Below are positions 1 through 5,561 of a stretch of 21,497 nt of DNA, piece after piece; positions within the stretch are counted from its first letter, which is position 1; each line of letters begins with the position of its first letter. The translations under genes and the position numbers were made by a program. The DNA is taken from assembly GCA_900321945.1 (NCBI GenBank), contig ONXY01000288.1, positions 1 through 21,497 on the forward strand. The letters run 5' to 3'. Under the pieces are notes generated by a model, which worked only from the letters and a program-made list of their open reading frames with translations, was not told where the DNA came from and did no database searches. This DNA is from an uncultured Eubacteriales bacterium (lineage in GTDB: Bacteria; Bacillota_A; Clostridia; Christensenellales; Aristaeellaceae).

Positions 1-304
1 AAGTCCGGGCACCGCAGAGCAAGGGTGCCGGCTAACGGCCGGCGGAGGCGACTCCAGGGAGAGTGCAACAGAAATAAACCGCCCGGTTTTCTTCGGGAAT
101 CCGGGTAAGGATGGAAAGGCGAGGTAAGAGCTCACCCGCGGATCTGGCAACTTATCCGCGCTGTAAACCCCACCCGGTGCAAGATGCAGGAGGTCAGCCG
201 GCTGCTCGCCGCAATCCTCCGGGATCGCTTGAGCCATCCGGTAACGGATGGCCTGGATAGATGGCCGCTTCATACAGAACCCGGCTTACGGTCACGCTCG
301 CACG
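1..304 (+). ncRNA. rnpB: RNase P RNA (M1-type, bacterial type A), 5'-truncated by the window edge
   Basis: Catalytic RNA of ribonuclease P, which removes 5' leaders from pre-tRNAs. The window opens inside the universally conserved 5' block (AAGTCCGGGC), so P1-P3 and their loops, perhaps 60 nt, are missing. Other conserved blocks follow in order: AGAGTGCAACAGAAA near 60-74, AAACCGCC near 77-84, GGTAAGGATGGAAAGGCGAGG near 105-125, GTAAGAGCTCACC, GTAAACCCCACCCGG near 163-178, and the 3' block ACAGAACCCGGCTTAC near 274-289. The region around 195-265 has the long P15-P17 type arms of an ancestral type A RNA, not the Bacillus type B. The exact 3' end is an estimate, set where the P1 3' strand should finish before the terminator. 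Confidence 0.96.
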
Positions 305-316
305 CTTTGCAGACAG

Positions 317-347
317 CGCTTCCTCCGGTTCCGGAGGGAGCGTTTTT
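317..347 (+). terminator. Intrinsic terminator of rnpB
   Basis: A GC-rich hairpin with arms at 317-328 and 331-342 (CGCT, a T-G wobble, then CCTCCGG against CCGGAGG) is followed directly by TTTTT. It lies just after the mature rnpB 3' end. The minus-strand operon that converges on it ends at 389. Read on the minus strand the hairpin has no T tract, so it should work for rnpB only. Confidence 0.85.
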
Positions 348-388
348 CCGTTTTTCTTCAGGACGGAAAACGGTACGGCGTCCGGCGG

Positions 389-1234
389 TCAGGGAACGGC
401 TTCCACCGAAACCTCCCCGTCCCGCAGGGTGACCAGGATGCCGGTTCCGGCGTTCTGAGTCTGCCAGACGTCGACGTTCCAGGTTTCCAGCAGACGGAGG
501 ACCCGCTTCGCTGGCGTGTCCGCCTTCTCCTCCGTGCTTGTGGAGATAACCGCAGTACCGGGCCGGACCGCGTTGATCAGGGCCTCGCTGGTCGCGTCGC
601 CGTCTCCGTGGTTCGCGATCTTCAGAACGTCCGCTTCCGGAATCACGCCTGCCGAAAGGAGATCCGACTCCTCCGGAAACTCCATGTCCCCCGCCAGAAG
701 GATGGATCCGCCGGCAGCCTGAGCCAGCAGAACGACGGAATTGTTATCTTCTTTATCCTCCGCGGCGCGGAGAGGACCGAGAACCCGCAGGGAGCCTCCG
801 TCCAGGGGCAGCGAGTCACCGCCGCGAAGAAACCCTACGGGGACGTCTTTTTTGCCTGCGGCTTTTGTGACGGGATTCTCCCTGTCTTCCTTCTTTTCAG
901 GAAGATAGAAGGCGGAAGTATAAATCTTGCCCACCTCAATTCCGGATTTCAGCAGCTTTTTCAGACCGCCGACGTGGTCTGAATCCGTGTGGGTGATGAT
1001 GACGCCGTCGAGATAGGAGACCGAGAGACCGGACAGCGCTTTTTCGACCCGGTCGAAGGTGTTTCCGCGCCCCGTATCGATCAGATAGGAGCTTTCCCCG
1101 CTGCGCAGGAGCATGCAGTCCGCTTTTCCGACGTTCAGGACGAAAAGCGTCATTTCCGCGGCGCGGGCGGGAGCGGTTTCAACAAGCTGAAGGCAGGTCA
1201 GCAGGCCGGCCAGAAGCAGAATCATTCTTTTCAT
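389..1234 (-). CDS. Secreted ComEC-like metallo-beta-lactamase-fold hydrolase
   Basis: A 281-residue protein with an N-terminal signal peptide (MKRMILLLAG..., cleavage likely after ARA at about residue 25). The rest is a metallo-beta-lactamase fold of the kind found as the C-terminal domain of the competence protein ComEC. Visible metal-site elements are HTDSDH at 82-87 followed by VGG, LLAGD with D183, and IANHGDGDATS with H209. Stand-alone secreted versions are common in Clostridia. Their substrate is generally not known; nuclease or phosphodiesterase activity is plausible. I chose the start at 1234 rather than the longer frame from 1330 because AAAGGA lies about 6 nt upstream and a signal peptide begins there. 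The gene lies 35 nt after tadA on the same strand and is probably co-transcribed. No clear terminator follows it. Confidence 0.88.
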   Translation of the reverse strand: MKRMILLLAGLLTCLQLVETAPARAAEMTLFVLNVGKADCMLLRSGESSYLIDTGRGNTFDRVEKALSGLSVSYLDGVIITHTDSDHVGGLKKLLKSGIEVGKIYTSAFYLPEKKEDRENPVTKAAGKKDVPVGFLRGGDSLPLDGGSLRVLGPLRAAEDKEDNNSVVLLAQAAGGSILLAGDMEFPEESDLLSAGVIPEADVLKIANHGDGDATSEALINAVRPGTAVISTSTEEKADTPAKRVLRLLETWNVDVWQTQNAGTGILVTLRDGEVSVEAVP

Positions 1235-1269
1235 AGCTGATCCTTTCACAAACATGGGCGGGAAAAGGC

Positions 1270-1722
1270 CTAACGGCTGTTTCCGGGAAGACGGCGGGCG
1301 CGGAAGAAGGCGCTGAGCAGCAAAGCGCATTCGGATTCCCGCTCGCCGGAGATCCAGCGGGTTTCAGAGGCGAAAGCAGGATCGGCGGGAAAGTCGTAGA
1401 CGCTGCCGCAGCAGCCCTTTTCGGGATCCGGCGCGCCGTAAACCACTGAGCCGATACGGCTCATGACAAGCGCTCCGGCGCACATCGGACAGGGTTCCAG
1501 CGTAACGTAAAGCGTACAGTCGGACAGGCGCCAGTTTCCTTTCGCGGAAGCGGCGCGGAGACAAAGCATTTCGGCGTGAGCCGTGGGATCCTGCGACTGC
1601 TCCCGGCGGTTATGATCCGCCCAGAGCAGCTCGGCGCCGCGCATCAGCGCCGCGCCGACGGGGACTTCACCCTCAGCCAGCGCCTTTTCCGCTTCGAGCA
1701 GCGCGTACTCCATTCCGCTCAT
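1270..1722 (-). CDS. tadA: tRNA-specific adenosine deaminase TadA
   Basis: This 150-residue zinc deaminase converts A34 to inosine in the anticodon wobble position of tRNA-Arg(ACG). The deaminase signature is complete: HAE with H49 (zinc ligand) and E51 (proton shuttle), and PCPMC with zinc ligands C78 and C81. The N-terminus MEYALLEAEKALAEGEVPVG matches the TadA family well, and the length is normal. The start at 1722 has AGGAG about 7 nt upstream; M4 is an alternative start. It is the first gene of a two-gene minus-strand unit driven by the promoter at 1758-1786. Confidence 0.96.
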   Translation of the reverse strand: MSGMEYALLEAEKALAEGEVPVGAALMRGAELLWADHNRREQSQDPTAHAEMLCLRAASAKGNWRLSDCTLYVTLEPCPMCAGALVMSRIGSVVYGAPDPEKGCCGSVYDFPADPAFASETRWISGERESECALLLSAFFRARRLPGNSR

Positions 1723-1757
1723 TTCCCGCTCCTGAAAAGAAAAAATACTTCGAAAAA

Positions 1758-1786
1758 AATATAAACTTTGAGAAAAGACTTGTCAA
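1758..1786 (-). promoter_or_regulatory. Sigma-A-type promoter of tadA (-35 shared with the opposing promoter)
   Basis: On the minus strand, TTGACA (plus positions 1786-1781) and TATATT (1763-1758) are separated by exactly 17 bp. This near-consensus promoter would start transcription about 30 nt before tadA. Its -35 hexamer covers five of the six bases of the -35 hexamer of the plus-strand promoter at 1780-1809. Confidence 0.8.
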
Positions 1787-1809
1787 GCGGCAAGGGAAAC
1801 GGGTATAAT
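1780..1809 (+). promoter_or_regulatory. Sigma-A-type promoter of the six-HTH gene
   Basis: TTGTCA at 1780-1785 and a perfect TATAAT at 1804-1809 are separated by 18 bp. It should produce a leader of roughly 140 nt before the ATG at 1954. The core CTTGTCAAG is palindromic apart from its centre, which is why the minus strand reads TTGACA over the same bases. Confidence 0.85.
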
Positions 1810-1953
1810 ACAAATGGAGCGGACAGTTACTTTTCTTATATTTTTCTGACTTTATTCTTTACACAATCCGGTACTGTCGCCTCTGCGCCGCAGTATTTGT
1901 TTTGCGGCAGTCGGCATATACAACCGATAAACGAACCGGGAAAGGAAACCAGC
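1810..1953 (+). other. AT-rich 5' leader of the six-HTH gene
   Basis: About 140 nt of noncoding leader, noticeably richer in A+T than its surroundings. It has one modest hairpin, GCCGCA at 1887-1892 against TGCGGC at 1903-1908, with a 10-nt loop. It ends in a good ribosome binding site (GGGAAAGGAAACCAGC before ATG). I recognise no riboswitch class and see no T tract that would make the hairpin a terminator. Confidence 0.5.
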
Positions 1954-3252
1954 ATGAATCTTACGGATCTGCGCGAAATTATGGGTCTTACAACCGCCCA
2001 GGTCGCGGAGGAGCTCGGCGTGCCGAAACAGGACGTGGAGGACAGCGAGGAAACCGGCTCCACCTATCTCCTGCCGCGTTTTATCGCCGCGTTTCCCATC
2101 AATCCCGCGATTTTGACAGATCCGGACGCCGATCCTTTTCTGGAAAGCTATGTGCAGAACGACATGAAGGACCGGACCCAGGAGTGGAGAGAGTCGAACG
2201 GCCTGACTCTGGAAGATATGGCCGCCGCGCTGGGAATGACCGCCGGGCAGCTTTCCGCTATGGAGGAAAGCGGAAAGATCACCCGGGCGCTGGGAATCAA
2301 AATCGAAAAGACCGTCGGCATGAACCGGAAATGGCTGATGTACGGAGACGGGAGGAACAGGGGAACCTGCATTATGAAGCCGGAAAAGCAGGGCTCCCGG
2401 GCAAAGCCGGCCGCGGAAGAAGGGGAGAAGCCCGAAAACGGCGCTGCGCGCGCCGCGCCGAACAGGGAAGCCGGTCACAGAGTCAGGAGCGCCCGGAAGG
2501 AAGCGGGCCTGACCCGCGAAGAGGTGGCCAGGCTGGTCGGCGTATCGGTGAGCCGGATCGCGCAGATGGAGAGCGGATACATCCGGGACAGCAAGGCGGA
2601 GGAAATCATTCAGATGATTCAGCCGCAGCTGTCAGGCAGAGAGCTGGGCCTTCAGCTGCGGGAGGCGAGAAAAGCAGCCGGGCTGAAGCTGAAGGAAGCG
2701 GCGGAACTGGCCGGCGTCGCCGCGGGAACGCTTGCCGCGATGGAATGCGGACATATATCCGGAACCCGGGCCGCGGAACTGATCGAGGTGATACGGACCT
2801 CGCCGAAACCGCAGGAAGCCGGAACGGCGTTCAGCCTGGAGGCGGGAATCCAAATCCGCGAGGAGAGAAAGGCGGCGGGGCTCAGCCAGAAGGAACTGGG
2901 CGTGATTCTCCGCCTGCCACAGAGCGCCGTAGGCCGGATGGAAATCGGGTACGTTACGGAACAGCGGGCGAAGGAGATCATACGCCGGATTCACGGCGAG
3001 CCGCGGCACAGCGGCACGGCGCGCAAGGTAAAGCAGACCACGAAGGTGCTTCTGGGCCGTCAGATCCGGGACGCCCGGGAGAGCGCGGGACTGAGCCAGA
3101 AAGCAATGGGGGATCTGGTGGGCCTTCCGCAGAGCAGGATCAGCCTGATAGAAAAAGGACAGGTGGACGAAGCCACAAAAGCAAGGATTCTGCGCGCTCT
3201 CGAAGCTGAGATGTCGCGCAAAGCCGCTTCCGGGGAGGACGGCGGGCAATAG
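1954..3252 (+). CDS. Protein with six tandem Xre/Cro-type helix-turn-helix units
   Basis: A 432-residue, predicted cytoplasmic DNA-binding protein. Six helix-turn-helix units can be read in order: about 6-34 (LREIMGLTTAQVAEELGV), 77-109 (WRESNGLTLEDMAAALGM), 176-210 (VRSARKEAGLTREEVARLVGV), 234-268 (LREARKAAGLKLKEAAELAGV), 299-334 (IREERKAAGLSQKELGVILRL) and 371-404 (IRDARESAGLSQKAMGDLVGL). Units 3-6 are close copies of each other; units 1-2 are more diverged. Unit 2 is followed by WLMYGDG (127-133), a motif seen after the HTH of phage-type repressors. A charged Ala/Pro/Glu-rich linker (about 142-174) separates units 1-2 from 3-6. No enzymatic or ligand-binding domain is visible. Xre proteins normally have one HTH and dimerise. 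The start was placed at 1954 on a strong GGAAAGGAAACC site; the upstream part of the frame is promoter and leader. It is a single-gene unit with its own terminator. Confidence 0.85.
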   Translation: MNLTDLREIMGLTTAQVAEELGVPKQDVEDSEETGSTYLLPRFIAAFPINPAILTDPDADPFLESYVQNDMKDRTQEWRESNGLTLEDMAAALGMTAGQLSAMEESGKITRALGIKIEKTVGMNRKWLMYGDGRNRGTCIMKPEKQGSRAKPAAEEGEKPENGAARAAPNREAGHRVRSARKEAGLTREEVARLVGVSVSRIAQMESGYIRDSKAEEIIQMIQPQLSGRELGLQLREARKAAGLKLKEAAELAGVAAGTLAAMECGHISGTRAAELIEVIRTSPKPQEAGTAFSLEAGIQIREERKAAGLSQKELGVILRLPQSAVGRMEIGYVTEQRAKEIIRRIHGEPRHSGTARKVKQTTKVLLGRQIRDARESAGLSQKAMGDLVGLPQSRISLIEKGQVDEATKARILRALEAEMSRKAASGEDGGQ

Positions 3253-3265
3253 CTGAATGAAAGGA

Positions 3266-3295
3266 CGCCCGGAGCTTCTGCTCCGGGCGCTTTTT
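3266..3295 (+). terminator. Intrinsic terminator of the six-HTH gene
   Basis: A perfect 10-bp stem (CGCCCGGAGC at 3266-3275, GCTCCGGGCG at 3280-3289) with a TTCT loop is followed by C and TTTTT. The convergent GH13 gene ends at 3305. On the minus strand the same hairpin is followed by TCCTTTCATT, so weak bidirectional use is possible. Confidence 0.9.
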
Positions 3296-3304
3296 CGGCG
3301 GTTT

Positions 3305-5401
3305 TCAGTTCCGGAAGGTCCGCGGCGGCTCGTTGGCGAAAACGACGGAGGAGAACGGAGGAAGATCAAAGGAAAGATATCCTTCCTTTACGGGTTCGCA
3401 GGCCTCGGTGTCCGTGATGTGGCCGTCCGTTTCCGTACGGAGACGGCGGAAGAAAACCTCCCCGTCCGGAGAGCCCGCGTCCCGTACAAAGAGACGGAAC
3501 GAGGTCCAGCCGGAGGTGTTGTTGACGGCAATCACCGTTCTCTGGCGCTCCGTGAAACGGGCGTAGGCAATCCGTCCATAGTCCGCCAGAAGCGGCTTCA
3601 GGGAACCTGAGACAAGCGCGGGAAGATCCCGGCGAAGGTGAATCACATCTCTGTGAAGACGGATCAGAGACTGATCCTCATGTCCCCAGGGATACGTCCT
3701 GCGGTTGTCCGGATCCGTCCAGCCAACCTGTCCGGCCTCGTCGGCGTAATAAATCGTCGGCGCGCCGGGCCAGGTCATCTGAATCGTGACGGCTTCCCGG
3801 AACACGCCCTTGTTGATGCCGGCGCCCGCGGCCGCGGATCCCATGGTCGTGAACCGGCCCACCATACGATTGGTACGGGTCAGGAAACGGGAATGATCAT
3901 GATTGCTCAGTTCGTTCATCGCGCAGATGAGTGAGGGATAAGTGAAGCGGGACATCTTTTCCCGCATGATGTCAAAGAAAGCGGTACCGTTCTGGTACAG
4001 GTCGTCCCGCTCGGCGTCCGAGTGCTTTTCCATTCCGGTGAGGAACCAGGTGACGGGTTCCATGAATGCATCGTAGTTCATGACGGTGTCCCACTGATCT
4101 CCCTGCAGCCAGGAGGAGGGATCCCCGTAGTGCTCGGCGATGATGAGACAGTTCGGGTTGACGGCCTTGACGCGCTGACGGAAGGTTTTCCAGAAACGGT
4201 GGTTGAACTCCTCCGAATGCCCGAGATCAGCCGCGACGTCCAGACGCCAGCCGTCGATCCGATACGGCGGGGAGACCCATTTTTCCGCGATACGGAGAAT
4301 TTCCTCACACAGAGCGGGGGAAGCTTCATAGTTCAGTTTGGGCAGCGTGGCGTATCCCCACCAGCCTTCGTAGGCCGGACTCCGCCCGTTGCCGGAGTCG
4401 TAGAAGCGGAAATAGGAACGGTAGGGGCTGTGAACGCTCTGGAACGCTCCGGGCTGGAAGCCGGCCTTGCCCAGATAGATCCCCTCGTAGTCCATCCATT
4501 TGTTGAAGGACCCGCAGTGATTGAAAACGCCGTCCAGAATGATCCGCATGCCCCGGGAGTGGAGCTGCTGGCAGAGACGGGCGAAAAGGTCGTCGCTTTT
4601 CTCCAGGTTTTCCATGGAGGTTACGCGCCGGATATAACGCGGCGCGTAACCGTTGTGTTTTTCCCAGGACTGCATGGCGTAATCGATATCGTCCGTTATA
4701 ACGCCGAAATGCGGGTCGATGTGGTCATAATCCTGCGTGTCGTACTTATGGGAGGAGGGGGATACGAAGATCGGGTTCAGATAGAGCACCTCGACTCCCA
4801 GATCCTGCAGGTAGTTCAGTTTGTCCATGATGCCCCGGAGATCCCCCCCGTAGAAACAGCGGATGTCCGTATCCGTGGGAAGCGCGTCCCAGTCGTCCAC
4901 ATGCCTGGAATGCCCGACGGTATAGTAATACTCATTGTCCGCCACGTCGTTGGAGGGATCTCCGTTGCAGAAACGGTCTGTGAAAATCTGATACTGGACG
5001 GCTCCTTTGGCCCAGACGGGTACGTGGAAGCCAGGCTGGAACCGGAAGGCATAGGCGTCGCTGAATGCAGGCATGGAGCCGTCCTCGGCGGCGCGGCAGC
5101 CGTTCTTGTCATAGGCGATACGGAGGCCGTCCCCGCCCTCGATCAGAAAACGGTACAGAACCGGCGCGTCCTCACAGACAATTCCGGCTTCATAGTAGTC
5201 AAAAAACGCGTCGGTGCGGGTTCTGGCCATCAGCGTCCCGACGTCAAGGGATTCCATCAGGAGGACGACTCTCCGGGCGCTGTCCTTCGCGACCCGGAGC
5301 CGGACGGTTACGGTGTCGCCGGGATCGGGTTCCGAAGGGAAACGGTAAAAAGGCGTTTCATCGCTGAAAACCGCGGACAGAACATGAGACGGAACGGACA
5401 T
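3305..5401 (-). CDS. GH13 alpha-glucan hydrolase, neopullulanase/cyclomaltodextrinase-like (GH13_20 type)
   Basis: A 698-residue retaining alpha-glycosidase expected to cut alpha-1,4 (and perhaps alpha-1,6) bonds in maltodextrins, cyclodextrins or pullulan pieces. An N-terminal beta-sandwich of CBM34 type (about 1-125) precedes the (beta/alpha)8 barrel. Barrel landmarks are QYQIFTDRFCNGD (136-148), DGVFNH (290-295), nucleophile D388 in GWRLDVA, acid/base E423 in IIAEHYGD and transition-state D502 in LSNHDHSRF. The region-V motif LPKLN (353-357) resembles the MPKLN of the neopullulanase subfamily. It has no signal peptide, so cytoplasmic action on imported oligosaccharides or glycogen fragments is likely. 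The protein is about 100 residues longer than typical neopullulanases, mostly through domain B around 233-270. The start at 5401 is supported by AAAGGAG 8 nt upstream; the frame continues open to 5563. Exact specificity cannot be read from the sequence. Confidence 0.9.
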   Translation of the reverse strand: MSVPSHVLSAVFSDETPFYRFPSEPDPGDTVTVRLRVAKDSARRVVLLMESLDVGTLMARTRTDAFFDYYEAGIVCEDAPVLYRFLIEGGDGLRIAYDKNGCRAAEDGSMPAFSDAYAFRFQPGFHVPVWAKGAVQYQIFTDRFCNGDPSNDVADNEYYYTVGHSRHVDDWDALPTDTDIRCFYGGDLRGIMDKLNYLQDLGVEVLYLNPIFVSPSSHKYDTQDYDHIDPHFGVITDDIDYAMQSWEKHNGYAPRYIRRVTSMENLEKSDDLFARLCQQLHSRGMRIILDGVFNHCGSFNKWMDYEGIYLGKAGFQPGAFQSVHSPYRSYFRFYDSGNGRSPAYEGWWGYATLPKLNYEASPALCEEILRIAEKWVSPPYRIDGWRLDVAADLGHSEEFNHRFWKTFRQRVKAVNPNCLIIAEHYGDPSSWLQGDQWDTVMNYDAFMEPVTWFLTGMEKHSDAERDDLYQNGTAFFDIMREKMSRFTYPSLICAMNELSNHDHSRFLTRTNRMVGRFTTMGSAAAGAGINKGVFREAVTIQMTWPGAPTIYYADEAGQVGWTDPDNRRTYPWGHEDQSLIRLHRDVIHLRRDLPALVSGSLKPLLADYGRIAYARFTERQRTVIAVNNTSGWTSFRLFVRDAGSPDGEVFFRRLRTETDGHITDTEACEPVKEGYLSFDLPPFSSVVFANEPPRTFRN

Positions 5402-5479
5402 GCGGATGCTCCTTTCGGACAGCGGGAATCCGCGGACGGGTATCCGGAACGGCCGCCGCGCCGCTGAACAGCTGTCAGC

Positions 5480-5508
5480 AGTATACCGCAAAACCCCCCG
5501 GGAAGCAA
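5480..5508 (-). promoter_or_regulatory. Promoter of the GH13 gene
   Basis: On the minus strand, TTGCTT (plus 5508-5503) and TATACT (plus 5485-5480) are separated by 17 bp, giving a leader of about 70 nt before the ATG at 5401. Its -35 box lies two bases from the -35 box of the opposing promoter. Confidence 0.7.
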
Positions 5509-5510
5509 GC

Positions 5511-5539
5511 TTGCAAACGGATGCGAATCTCTCTATAAT
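5511..5539 (+). promoter_or_regulatory. Promoter of the P-type ATPase gene
   Basis: TTGCAA at 5511-5516 and a perfect TATAAT at 5534-5539 are separated by 17 bp. Transcription would start only about 15 nt before the start codon at 5562, leaving just enough leader for the GGAGG ribosome binding site. Confidence 0.82.
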
Positions 5540-5561
5540 GTGGCACGTAGGAGGGCGTGCC

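Noticed and set aside
348..373. Second hairpin (CCGTTTT/AAAACGG) between rnpB and the convergent operon as terminator of the minus-strand genes
   Set aside because: On the minus strand it is followed by A-rich sequence, not a T tract, so it does not meet the criteria for an intrinsic terminator.
1902..3209. 435-codon frame overlapping the six-HTH gene on the same strand
   Set aside because: Its product is an Arg/Gly-rich low-complexity shadow, while the chosen frame has repeated HTH patterns, a ribosome binding site and a terminator.
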